Assembly (NCBI GenBank): GCA_964492615.1
Contig: CAZBKZ010000005.1
Span: forward strand, 1 to 64,000
Origin: JAABTH01 sp964492615
GTDB taxonomy: Bacteria; Bacillota; Dethiobacteria; DTU022
Reading direction: 5' to 3'
Length of the DNA stretch: 64,000 nucleotides
In this document: one piece after another, positions 34,620 through 43,037 of the stretch
Numbering within the stretch: position 1 is the first letter of the stretch
Layout of the letters: each line of letters starts with the position of its first letter
The notes under the pieces: generated by a model
What the model was told of the DNA's origin: nothing
The model's database searches: none
What the model saw: only the letters and a program-made list of their open reading frames with translations
Translations under genes and position numbers: made by a program

Positions 34620-35618
34620 TGGATAATGATAAGCCTCTTCTTGAGATAAGTGGTTTGACCAAGCATTTTACTATTAACCGTTCTATTCTGGCTAAAGTCC
34701 TGGCCCGCCAAAAAGATTTACTGGTCAGAGCTGTCGATGGAGTTGACCTGAGCATAAATGCAGGAGAAACCCTGGGGTTAGTTGGTGAGAGCGGCTGTGG
34801 TAAATCAACGCTTGGGCGCTCTATATTACATATATTTCCTCCCACGGCCGGAGTTGTTAAATATCAAGGTGAAAATATATTAGGTTATAGCAAAAATGAG
34901 CTGTTAAAATTCAGGCAAAAAGCCCAAATAATCTTTCAGAACCCCTATTCTTCACTGAATCCCAGAAAAACAGTCCGCGACATTATAGCAGTACCCCTGC
35001 AGCAAAGGGGGATTAGCGATCCAATTAAGCGTGAGGAGATGATTTTTAAATTGCTGCAGCGAGTCGGACTCTCTGAGCATCATGTAAACAATTACCCTCA
35101 TCAATTCAGTGGAGGTCAGAGGCAGCGTGTCGGAATAGCCCGGGCTCTGGCGATGAATCCATCTTTTATTGTTTGTGACGAACCAGTTTCCGCCCTCGAT
35201 GTTTCTGTTCAGGCACAAATTATCAATTTGCTGGAAGAACTGCAGAGTGAACTGAACTTAACCTACCTTTTTATAACTCACGACCTGAGTGTGATTTACT
35301 ATGTAAGTAATCGCATAGCGGTAATGTACCTGGGCAAAATAGTTGAGGTTGCTTCAACTAAAGATTTATTTTAAAAAACCGCTGCACCCTTATACAAGAG
35401 CTCTTTTATCGGCAATACCCTTTGTTGACAAGGCAGCCCGCAGGAAGAGGATTATTCTGGAAGGCAGTGTTCCCAGCCCAATCCACGTGCCGCCCGGATG
35501 CCCGTTTCACCCACGATGTCCCGAAAAAATTGGAGATATTTGCAGAACTGTCATCCCTGAGTTGCGAGAAGTGGAAAGTGATCGGATGGTAATGTGTCAT
35601 CTCTACGGTGGCGAATAA
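34619..35618 (+). CDS. ABC ATPase, DppF/OppF family, with a +1 frameshift
   Basis: The first frame (34619-35374) gives Walker A GESGCGKST, signature FSGGQRQRVGIARAL and Walker B FIVCDEPVSALD, then stops at TAA 35372-35374 after KDLF. The missing C-terminal part (KPLHPYTRALLSAIP, then PPGCPFHPRCP) continues one base later to 35618. Joined, the protein has about 333 residues, the normal length. The site is TTA-TTTT-AAAAAA (35366-35378). Either one T is an indel or read error, or ribosomes shift +1, since tRNA-Phe on TTT can re-pair one base on with the stop in the A site. Confidence 0.85.
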
Positions 35619-35668
35619 AAGTTTTAAGATTTTGTGATCTGATTAAAATACATATTTCAGGTTAATTA

Positions 35669-35689
35669 TGCCCTTGACATTTAAGGGCA
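35669..35689 (+). promoter_or_regulatory. Inverted repeat over a possible internal -35
   Basis: TGCCCTT (35669-35675) and AAGGGCA (35683-35689) flank a TTGACA at 35674-35679. There is only a poor -10 (TAACCT, 35697). This could be an internal promoter for the dehydrogenase and mutase genes. Confidence 0.3.
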
Positions 35690-35723
35690 CTGGTAGTAAC
35701 CTGTTGATACAAGTGAGGTTGTT

Positions 35724-36914
35724 ATGTTTACAAGAGTAAAACGGGTAACAGTTTGTGGCGGTGGTAATGCTGCTCATGTAGTTATTCCTCTGTTAAAAGA
35801 ATTCGGGGCTTCGGTAACCCTGTATACCCCGTTTAAGAATGAAAAAGCCTTATTTGTTGCCGGTGCCGAAAAAGGCGGTATTGAGCTATTAACTGAAGAT
35901 AGCAAAATAATCAGGGGAAAACCAGATGTCGTTACATCCGATCCTGTTACTGCAGCATGTGCTGATTTGGTGTTAATGGTTTTACCGGCATTTGCACATG
36001 GACCAACCCTGGAGGCGCTGTCGCCGCATTTACCAGCTAATGTGATTATTGGCGCAATCCCGGCACGCAGCGGATATGAATTACAGGCTGACTATTATCT
36101 TAAGAAGCTACCAGGCGAATTTATATATTATTGCGGGCAAACATTGCCCTGGGCATGTCGCATTGTTGAATACGGTCTTAAAGTTAAGGTGCTCGGTTTG
36201 AAGGAAAACATCGGAATTGCCGCTGTTCCGAATAGCGTTACTGCTGATCTTGCCGGCTGGTTTTCTGAAGCGTTTCAGGCAAAATTTGAACCGATGCAGA
36301 ATGTTTTAGCAGTTTCTCTCGGTAATATCGGACAGATCATACACCCGGGAATTATGTATGGCTTGTTACTAAAATATGAAGGCAATGCCTGGGACAAAGA
36401 AAATATCCCTTTATTCTATCAGGGAGTAACGGATGAAATAGCATTAATACTTGAATCACTCAGTGATGAAATAATTACCATGACCGGCATGTTAATGGAA
36501 AAATATAGCATTGCTTTAACCGGAGTAAAACCGCTTTATAAATGGTTGCTTGATTCATACAGTAATAGTATTGAGGACAGCAGTACTCTGGCCAGAGCCT
36601 TCAGTTCAAACCGCAGCTACAGGGGACTTAAAATTCCGGTGATTGAAGCAAATGATAAGTATGTTCCTGATTTTAAAAGTCGTTATCTTACTGAAGACAT
36701 TCCCTTCGGCTTGCTTTACAGCAAAGCGGTTGCTTTTATGCTTTGTCTGGAAACACCAGTAATAAACAAAGTAATCAGGCAAACGGAAAAATGGATCGGC
36801 AAGACGTATCTTGGGGCCAATTGGACCTTAAGCGGGCCGGATATTTATGAGGCGCGTATACCACAGAATTATGGGATAAACATTATAAATAAACTACTTC
36901 AGTTAAACAGGTAG
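35724..36914 (+). CDS. Opine (octopine/nopaline-type) dehydrogenase
   Basis: 396 residues. An N-terminal Rossmann domain (VTVCGGGNAAHVVIPLL, NAD(P) loop) and a C-terminal all-helical octopine dehydrogenase domain (about 190-360) with the catalytic His-type region around GQIIHPGIMYG. Such enzymes interconvert an opine with an amino acid plus a 2-oxo acid. Placed behind an importer, it probably runs in the oxidative, catabolic direction. GTGAGGTTGTT precedes ATG 35724. Confidence 0.87.
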   Translation: MFTRVKRVTVCGGGNAAHVVIPLLKEFGASVTLYTPFKNEKALFVAGAEKGGIELLTEDSKIIRGKPDVVTSDPVTAACADLVLMVLPAFAHGPTLEALSPHLPANVIIGAIPARSGYELQADYYLKKLPGEFIYYCGQTLPWACRIVEYGLKVKVLGLKENIGIAAVPNSVTADLAGWFSEAFQAKFEPMQNVLAVSLGNIGQIIHPGIMYGLLLKYEGNAWDKENIPLFYQGVTDEIALILESLSDEIITMTGMLMEKYSIALTGVKPLYKWLLDSYSNSIEDSSTLARAFSSNRSYRGLKIPVIEANDKYVPDFKSRYLTEDIPFGLLYSKAVAFMLCLETPVINKVIRQTEKWIGKTYLGANWTLSGPDIYEARIPQNYGINIINKLLQLNR

Positions 36915-36976
36915 TTGTAAAACTGGTGAATTCCGAAGAATTCCTATGAAATGAAAGCAATAAGGAGGAAAATGTT

Positions 36977-39900
36977 ATGGATAACGATTCAGGTAAAAAA
37001 CGAAGGGTGATGGTTGGATCTATAGGTGATTGTGTTCACTCTCTTGGTGTTGAAACCTTTGCTGAATGGATGGAAGACAAGGGTATTGGTTACTATGCCG
37101 TTAAATTGGGGCCGGCAGTGCCGATCCAGGATGTTATTAACAAAATTCGTGAAGCCAGGCCTTCAATTGTCGGAGTGTCAAGTCGTCTGGGTGATCTGCA
37201 CGTAGACAAACTGATCAAAGAATTTATGGATAAAGCACTTGAACATAAAATTGATCCCGCCAGCAGTGGCATCAGGTACTCTTTTGGTGGTTTGCGTCCG
37301 GCTGCCAACCTGGTTAGGGCGATGACCGGGCAGGAAATGTTAGAAGATAAATTTTCTCCAGCTGATGATCGAAATTACGACCTGGAGAAAGTAGCTGCTG
37401 AATATGCCAAGTATAACCAATATCTTAATTTCTTTGAATTAATTGTTGACGATTATGTAACGATGGATGAGTTGGAGCGATTTGCCCAGGGGCTTCCGCC
37501 CCATGCTGAAGAAGAACAAGCCTGGTCTGATGATCTGCTGGAAAGAATAAAAGAAGTTCGCGAAAGAGAAAACCGGCCAATTATTCGTGCTCATATAGGA
37601 ATTGCTGCTGAATCAGTGGAGCCGACAATTGAGGATATAGAAGAAGTATGTGACGCACATGCATTGGAAATAGTATCTCTGGGGCCTGATCAACCTTCAC
37701 AGGCATACCTGGCTAAATTTATTCGTGGCGAAGAAGATCCGGAAAAATACCTGAAAGGTCAGGGCGGGGTGCCCATCAGAACAGAGGAAGAATTAAGACT
37801 TCTTAAGGAGGCTACCAGGAGGGGAAACTACCCGACAATCCGTATTTATTCCGGCACGGATGAGCTCCTTGAACTGGCTAAGCTATTTGAGAAATACTTT
37901 AATATGCCTTTTCCCGCAGTTCCGATTTTCTTTTATAACGAGCTTGACGGCCGGGGGCCAATAGCAATCAGGGAAGGTTTCGATGAGCATATGGATGTTA
38001 TACGCTGGTGGGCAGAGCAGGGGAAACCGGTGGAAATAAACGACCCCCATCAGTGGCAGCTGCGCAACTGTTCTGATGATATGTATGCATTTGATCACCT
38101 TATATGTGCTCTGATAGCCCTGCGTTGTGGTGTAAAAAACTATATTATGCAGCTTATGTTTGATTTACCTCCGGAGATATCCGCACGCAACGATCTTGCC
38201 AAAATGATGGCCTCGTATGAATTGATTGAGCCGTTAACCCGTCATTATGATTTCAATATAATTAAGGAAACAAGAGGAGGCCTTTCCAGCTTCCCACCAA
38301 ACCTCGATATGGCAAAAGGGCATCTTGCTGTAACAACTCTCTGGCAGATGCATATGGAGCCGGATATTATCCATGTGGTAAGTTTTCCTGAAGCTCACCA
38401 TGAAGCGAAAGCTCCCGATATCATTGAAAGCTGCGACATTGTCAAGCAGGTAGTTAAAGATTTTTACCTCGGAGAACAGCCGGATGTAACTGCTGATCCT
38501 AAGTTTCAGGAGCGTAAAGAAGAACTAAAAGTAGGGGTTATGTATAATGCTTTGCACCTGGCCCTAATGGGCGGTTATGAAGGGCAGGTAACCCGTAAAA
38601 ATTTCAGGGAGTGGGCAGTAAGTAAAGAAGTAGCCGAAGGGCGTTCTGACCAAGACAGGCAGTCTATGCATTTTGAAAGCATGCTTCTTGATTTGATTGA
38701 TGACCATAACTATCCAGGTGGGGTATGCGGTATTGTGAATGCAGATACACTTGATTTGGCCTTGCAAACTGGTCTTTGCCAGGCTCCCCAGCTGACCGTT
38801 TTAGACAAACGCTATGAAATGGTCGGCAAATGCCGAACTAGGGTAGTTAAGGGCGCCTGCCGTATTGATGAGTTTAATCGTGTTAAAGTTGCCAGTGAAC
38901 TGGACAGGGTCGATCTGGTTTTCAGGCGCAACCCCTGGTTTTTTGATAAAAATATTAGTGTTGCCGACGATTTGTCTCATATAAGCGAGCTGGGCGAAGA
39001 GCTGGATGAAGTTGTAACAAAATTCCGGTCACAACTCGGGTTGCATGAGTTTGATGGTAAGAAAGTAATGGTCGTAGATTTTGGTAGTACCTTTACCAAG
39101 GTTGGTACCTTTGATACGGATACTGAAAAATTTTCTTTAAAGTATGTCCCAACCACGGTTGACGATTTGCGGGAAGGGCTGGCAAATGGATTGGGCATTC
39201 TTAATCAATGCCGTGAGGAAGGTAGCTGGGAGCCGCTATCAAATGAAATGGAAAAATACGACATTAAGTTGCCCTGTAGCAGCGCAAAAGGCGGCCTTAA
39301 GATGGTAACAGTATCCCTGGTTAAAGAGGAAAGCGGTTTTGCTGCTGAATTAGCTGCACTTACCGCAGGAGCTAAATTACTAAACAGCTATGAGGGATTT
39401 TTAACCGAAGCTACAGTCAGGCAGATATATGAAAAAGATCAGCCGGAAATAATTTTAATTGCCGGTGGTGTTAATGAGGGCGGTGAAAAAGAAACCCAAC
39501 TTCATAATGCCCGTGTTCTTGCGGAAGGAGCAAGGTGGTCCGGGTATGCCAAGTATGGTGTGCCGGTTATATATGCCGGGAATGAAGATATCGCCGATGA
39601 AATTAAAACAATCTTTACAGAAGCCGGTATTGATGTCCGTATCACCGGCAATGTAATGCCCGAAGTGAATACATATAATATCGAAGCGGTAAATGAAGCT
39701 ATCCGTGAACTTTTTCAGACAATCATTATCCGGGGCAAAGGTTTTGATGTAGTTGAAGAATACATGAGTGCCAGGTTCATTCCAACGCCGAGGGCTGCTT
39801 TTCTTGGTATAAACCTGCTGGCCAAGGGGTATGGCCGGGAAAAAGGTCTTGGCAATATTGTTGCTCTTGATATTGGTGGTTGTACCACTGATTTTTACGC

Positions 39901-40666
39901 AAATGTACACGAAAACCCATTATATATTTATCCGGGCAGTGATCCCAGGCGAAAGGTTAAACGCACTATCTTGAAAACACCAAACGCGCCGCTTGCTTAT
40001 CGTCGGGTCGAGGGTAAATACGGATTAAGCTACAATGCAGAAAATATACTTGAATTGCCCCGTTTTCAAAATGGTCAACTGGAAGAGGAACTCAAAGAAT
40101 ACTTCAATAAACGTTACCCGGATTTCAAACCACAGGGTGATCCTTTTGACCAATTTGTATCGAGTGAAAACGGGCAGTGGATTATCAGGCTTGAGCAAAT
40201 ACTTAAATGGATTAATGCCAACCCCCATGTAATGCCTGTAACGGAAGAGTGGAATACTGTTTTTGCTTTCCTGGCCCGTGAAATTATGAAAATCGCTACC
40301 AGCAATAACGTTGGCTATGTTGATGAAACAGATACCTACTTCATGCAGTACGGGGTTAATTTCTTTACCCATAAAACAAATTTGCTCCTCATCGGAGGAA
40401 CTATATACCATAAGTGTATCGAGGGCTTGGAATACCACGGGAAGGATCTCGAATTAATTGCCTCCGGCGCTCTTTATAACCAATGTGACAGTAGTGTCCT
40501 CAGGCCAAGCGGACAGGTATATCTTGATGCTGAATACCTGATTTCAATCCTGGGGGGATTATACGGAAGGTTAGATCCGGAAAGAGCGCTGCGGATGATG
40601 AAAAGATTTCTCAGGGATATGGATGTAAGGGAAGAGCTCTGCAAGGAACAAAAAGCGCTGGTATAA
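36977..40666 (+). CDS. Fused B12-dependent mutase: B12-binding, GlmE-like barrel and GlmL/MutL reactivase
   Basis: 1229 residues. Residues about 9-165 look like a B12-binding domain: MVGSIGDCVHSLGVETFAEW, then VGVSSRLGD. Residues about 215-510 resemble a glutamate mutase E-type barrel in length and order of segments (AVPIFFYNELDGRGPIAI, CGVKNYIMQLMFDLPPE, TTLWQMHMEPDIIHVVSFPE). Residues about 694-1229 are a clear GlmL/MutL ASKHA domain: VVDFGSTFTKVGTFD, PCSSAKGGLKMV, ILIAGGVNEGG, PVIYAGN, NVMPE, VALDIGGCTTDFY. Separate subunits S, E and L would add up to about this length. It is probably a carbon-skeleton mutase or aminomutase carrying its own reactivase. The substrate is unknown; the barrel assignment is the least sure part. 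Confidence 0.82.
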   Translation: MDNDSGKKRRVMVGSIGDCVHSLGVETFAEWMEDKGIGYYAVKLGPAVPIQDVINKIREARPSIVGVSSRLGDLHVDKLIKEFMDKALEHKIDPASSGIRYSFGGLRPAANLVRAMTGQEMLEDKFSPADDRNYDLEKVAAEYAKYNQYLNFFELIVDDYVTMDELERFAQGLPPHAEEEQAWSDDLLERIKEVRERENRPIIRAHIGIAAESVEPTIEDIEEVCDAHALEIVSLGPDQPSQAYLAKFIRGEEDPEKYLKGQGGVPIRTEEELRLLKEATRRGNYPTIRIYSGTDELLELAKLFEKYFNMPFPAVPIFFYNELDGRGPIAIREGFDEHMDVIRWWAEQGKPVEINDPHQWQLRNCSDDMYAFDHLICALIALRCGVKNYIMQLMFDLPPEISARNDLAKMMASYELIEPLTRHYDFNIIKETRGGLSSFPPNLDMAKGHLAVTTLWQMHMEPDIIHVVSFPEAHHEAKAPDIIESCDIVKQVVKDFYLGEQPDVTADPKFQERKEELKVGVMYNALHLALMGGYEGQVTRKNFREWAVSKEVAEGRSDQDRQSMHFESMLLDLIDDHNYPGGVCGIVNADTLDLALQTGLCQAPQLTVLDKRYEMVGKCRTRVVKGACRIDEFNRVKVASELDRVDLVFRRNPWFFDKNISVADDLSHISELGEELDEVVTKFRSQLGLHEFDGKKVMVVDFGSTFTKVGTFDTDTEKFSLKYVPTTVDDLREGLANGLGILNQCREEGSWEPLSNEMEKYDIKLPCSSAKGGLKMVTVSLVKEESGFAAELAALTAGAKLLNSYEGFLTEATVRQIYEKDQPEIILIAGGVNEGGEKETQLHNARVLAEGARWSGYAKYGVPVIYAGNEDIADEIKTIFTEAGIDVRITGNVMPEVNTYNIEAVNEAIRELFQTIIIRGKGFDVVEEYMSARFIPTPRAAFLGINLLAKGYGREKGLGNIVALDIGGCTTDFYANVHENPLYIYPGSDPRRKVKRTILKTPNAPLAYRRVEGKYGLSYNAENILELPRFQNGQLEEELKEYFNKRYPDFKPQGDPFDQFVSSENGQWIIRLEQILKWINANPHVMPVTEEWNTVFAFLAREIMKIATSNNVGYVDETDTYFMQYGVNFFTHKTNLLLIGGTIYHKCIEGLEYHGKDLELIASGALYNQCDSSVLRPSGQVYLDAEYLISILGGLYGRLDPERALRMMKRFLRDMDVREELCKEQKALV

Positions 40667-40689
40667 AATATTAAACTGACAAGTTAAAT

Positions 40690-40722
40690 AAAAAGCCGGA
40701 GTGTTTTACACTCCGGCTTTTT
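40690..40722. terminator. Bidirectional terminator between mutase and hydrolase genes
   Basis: AAAAAGCCGGAGTGT (40690-40704) and ACACTCCGGCTTTTT (40708-40722) form a 15-bp perfect stem with T tracts on both strands. It serves the convergent mutase and amidotransferase-like genes. Confidence 0.95.
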
Positions 40723-40743
40723 AACGTTAATTAGTTATAACTA

Positions 40744-41484
40744 TCAGGACTTCTTATGATAGTTCTTCACAGCCTTGCTAAAAGCATTTATTATTTTTCG
40801 GGCATGCGGATCAAATGAATACATTATTTCCGGGTGGAATTGAAAGCCTAACCAAAAAGCGGAATTTTCAGCTTCTACGGCTTCAATATAACCTTCCGGG
40901 CTTATAGCAGAAACTAAGAAACCGGGTGGAGCTTTTTCAGCAACCTGGCAGTGCATACTATTAACTTTCCAGTTTTGAAGCCCGGTTAACTGTTCCAGCT
41001 GTGAACCGGGAGTAATATTTATCTCGTGCGCTAGTTTATCCTCATTCTTTTGCTGGTGCCCGTTTATAGTTTCCGGCTTTATTTTGCCCCCCAAAACTTC
41101 GATGATCATCTGATGGCCGCGGCACGAACCGATAACAGGCATCTTTCTTTTCCAAGCTTCGGCGATAAGCATCTTTTCAAAACGATAACGAGATGGCTGC
41201 TGCTCTTCCAAACCGGGCATTTCAGGTGCCTTAAAGCGTTTGGTCCCGCCACCGCCGGAAAGATATAAGCCGGATAAGCCGTTAAGGATAGATTCAACAA
41301 TTGCCTGTATCTCTTGATTTGAATCTTTTACAACAGGGGGCGTAATAAGAACCGGAAGACCACCACTGTAAAATAAAGCATTGCTATAATCCGCCGGATT
41401 ATAAAAATATCCGCCTGGATTCTCCCGATCTTCTCCTTTGGTTTCCAGGCTCCACACAGAAGTGACGCCAATCAGGGCAGCCAT
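40744..41484 (-). CDS. Class-I amidotransferase-like hydrolase (peptidase C26, PuuD-like)
   Basis: 246 residues with the C26 triad pattern: nucleophile Cys in VIGSCRGHQMI, His in FQFHPEIMYS and Glu two residues later. The N-terminal ALIGVTSVW segment also fits gamma-glutamyl-GABA hydrolases, which split gamma-glutamyl amides. ATG 41484 has GAGGTGAT upstream; a longer frame enters the repeat. In this cluster it could free the amino acid from a gamma-glutamyl conjugate. It is convergent with the mutase gene. Confidence 0.88.
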   Translation of the reverse strand: MAALIGVTSVWSLETKGEDRENPGGYFYNPADYSNALFYSGGLPVLITPPVVKDSNQEIQAIVESILNGLSGLYLSGGGGTKRFKAPEMPGLEEQQPSRYRFEKMLIAEAWKRKMPVIGSCRGHQMIIEVLGGKIKPETINGHQQKNEDKLAHEINITPGSQLEQLTGLQNWKVNSMHCQVAEKAPPGFLVSAISPEGYIEAVEAENSAFWLGFQFHPEIMYSFDPHARKIINAFSKAVKNYHKKS

Positions 41485-41502
41485 TTGATCACCTCGATAG
41501 TA

Positions 41503-41516
41503 ATTATACCACACCA
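41503..41516 (-). promoter_or_regulatory. Extended -10 promoter of the C26 gene at the repeat edge
   Basis: On the minus strand TGGTATAAT (41511-41503) is an extended -10. The -35 position (about 41531-41526) would fall inside the 225-bp repeat and has no good match, so the repeat end may have altered this promoter. Confidence 0.5.
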
Positions 41517-41742
41517 TAAGACAGGGGACGGTTCTCTGTCTTATTTTTTCACCCGCCGATAACCAGCCCCGCAAACAATTTAAGACAGGGGACGGTTCTC
41601 TGTCTTATGCTCATAGCTTCCCGGAAACCAACCTTTTCCCAATCTGTGAAACAGTGAATGTTCTTCTCATCAGTTTAGTTTAATGAACTTTCTAATCAGC
41701 CGGTTGTCAATTATATGAGACAGAGAACCGTCCCCTGTCTTA
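41517..41742 (+). repeat. 225-bp repeat element, right copy
   Basis: It has the same architecture and orientation as the element at 28531-28755: the 27-base motif occurs direct at 41517-41543 and 41581-41607 and inverted at 41716-41742. The parts between differ from the left copy by scattered substitutions, so the copies are related but not freshly duplicated. The two elements bracket the opine/B12-mutase block. The rest of the gap, 41743-41836, shows no feature beyond the ribosome binding site of the methylase. Confidence 0.85.
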
Positions 41743-41836
41743 TTTGTTAGCAGGAATTGGTGGTGGAATGGTTGAAATACCATAGATGCTGGAAAAAGGG
41801 AAGAATTAGCCTGCTTATATCAGATTGGGGGATTTA

Positions 41837-42640
41837 ATGGCTACAGCGACTCTTGGCGGCAAAAACCTGCGCCCGCCGCTTAAATGGGCAGGAGGTAAAA
41901 GGTGGCTTGTTGAACGGTTGCGACAGTTTTGGGCTTCATACCGGGCAAGCCGCCTGGTTGAACCGCTGTGTGGCGGCCTGGCTATTACCTTAGGTCTTAT
42001 GCCGGATAATGCTTTACTTAATGATAATAACCCACACCTTATCAACTTTTTTCGCCAGGTAAGCAAAGGCCTGATCATAGATCTGCCTATGCAAAATGAT
42101 AAAGACTTTTATTATGATTACCGGGAACGTTTTAACAGCCTGGTTACCGGGGGCAGAGGTGAGACCAAAGAAGCCGCCATGCTTTTTTACTACCTGAACC
42201 GGACCGGCTATAATGGACTCTGCCGTTTCAATAAAAAAGGCATTTTCAATGTGCCCTTTGGTAGTTATAAAACTATAAACTACTGCCGTGATTTTACCGG
42301 ATACAAAGAACAATTTGAGAAGTGGCACTTTGAATGTTGTGATTTTGAAGATCTTGCCCTTCATCCGCAGGATTTCATTTATGCCGATCCCCCGTATGAT
42401 GTTGATTTTACTCAATATACTGCAGGCGGTTTTAACTGGCATGATCAGGTCAGGCTTGCCCACTGGCTGGCAGCCCATCCGGGCCCGGTTCTTCTATCCA
42501 ACCAGGCGACCGAACGCATAATAATACTATACGAAAGCTTGAATTTTGAACTGGAATATCTTGATGCACCGCGCTTAATCAGCTGTAACGGGGATCGAAC
42601 CTACGCCAGGGAAATATTGGCATTGAGGGGTTTACAGTGA
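41837..42640 (+). CDS. Dam-type adenine-N6 DNA methyltransferase (D12 class)
   Basis: 267 residues with the D12-class motifs: PPLKWAGGKRWLVE (SAM-binding motif I region), FYYLNRTGYNGLCRFNKKG and the catalytic DPPY in YADPPYDVDF. No restriction endonuclease or specificity gene is nearby, so it is a solitary methylase or a relic of a restriction system. ATG 41837 follows TTGGGGGATTTA. It starts 94 bases after the right repeat. Confidence 0.9.
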   Translation: MATATLGGKNLRPPLKWAGGKRWLVERLRQFWASYRASRLVEPLCGGLAITLGLMPDNALLNDNNPHLINFFRQVSKGLIIDLPMQNDKDFYYDYRERFNSLVTGGRGETKEAAMLFYYLNRTGYNGLCRFNKKGIFNVPFGSYKTINYCRDFTGYKEQFEKWHFECCDFEDLALHPQDFIYADPPYDVDFTQYTAGGFNWHDQVRLAHWLAAHPGPVLLSNQATERIIILYESLNFELEYLDAPRLISCNGDRTYAREILALRGLQ

Positions 42641-42700
42641 ACGTTATAATGATTTACGGGGTTATTTTACTTTGAATATTATACCAGATTAAGTATAAAA

Positions 42701-42724
42701 GCCGGGTTATTCACCCGGCCTTTC
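42701..42724. terminator. Terminator between methylase and sigma operon
   Basis: GCCGGGT (42701-42707) pairs with ACCCGGC (42713-42719). T-rich tracts follow on both strands (TTTTATACTT on the minus strand), ending the convergent methylase gene and the sigma-factor operon. Confidence 0.8.
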
Positions 42725-42743
42725 ATATTTAGCATGTTATTTA

Positions 42744-43037
42744 TCAATAGTTCATCACAGATAGTTCCACTATTAAAAGATAGGCGAGCATGAAACCGGA
42801 ATAAGCCAGAACAAGAAACATGGATACGAAGTCGTACTTTATATTAAACTTTTTGCTTCCTGCCAGGATACCTGCAGCCAGAATTTCAATACCCAAAATA
42901 ATGGGCAGGAGCGGCCACCATTGCATAATTATCTCATAGAAATGATTAGAATCGGAAAACAGATTAAACAGCAGACCGGCACCAAACATGATCAGTACTA
43001 TTGCCATTGAAAAAGAACCTGCTCTCCACTGTCTCAA
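42744..43037 (-). CDS. Small membrane protein, LiaI/DUF5668-like
   Basis: 97 residues with three hydrophobic segments (about 10-27, 39-57, 72-92). The WPLLPIILGIEILAAG segment is typical of the DUF5668/LiaI-LiaF membrane region found in envelope-stress operons. It is the last gene of the ECF sigma operon, overlapping the preceding stop by 4 bases. Confidence 0.75.
   Translation of the reverse strand: MRQWRAGSFSMAIVLIMFGAGLLFNLFSDSNHFYEIIMQWWPLLPIILGIEILAAGILAGSKKFNIKYDFVSMFLVLAYSGFMLAYLLIVELSVMNY

Noticed and set aside
34619..35374. Separate short ABC ATPase followed by an unrelated small gene
   Set aside because: The two frames join without gap or overlap into one standard DppF protein; the second frame has no ribosome binding site of its own.
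39455..40438. Long minus-strand open frames within the mutase fusion gene
   Set aside because: Shadows of the GlmL coding frame, with no ribosome binding site or recognisable domain.
28531..41742. Composite transposon
   Set aside because: The flanking repeats are only 225 bp and non-coding, and neither they nor the block encode a transposase or integrase. A recombination cassette between repeats is possible, but an active composite transposon is not supported.
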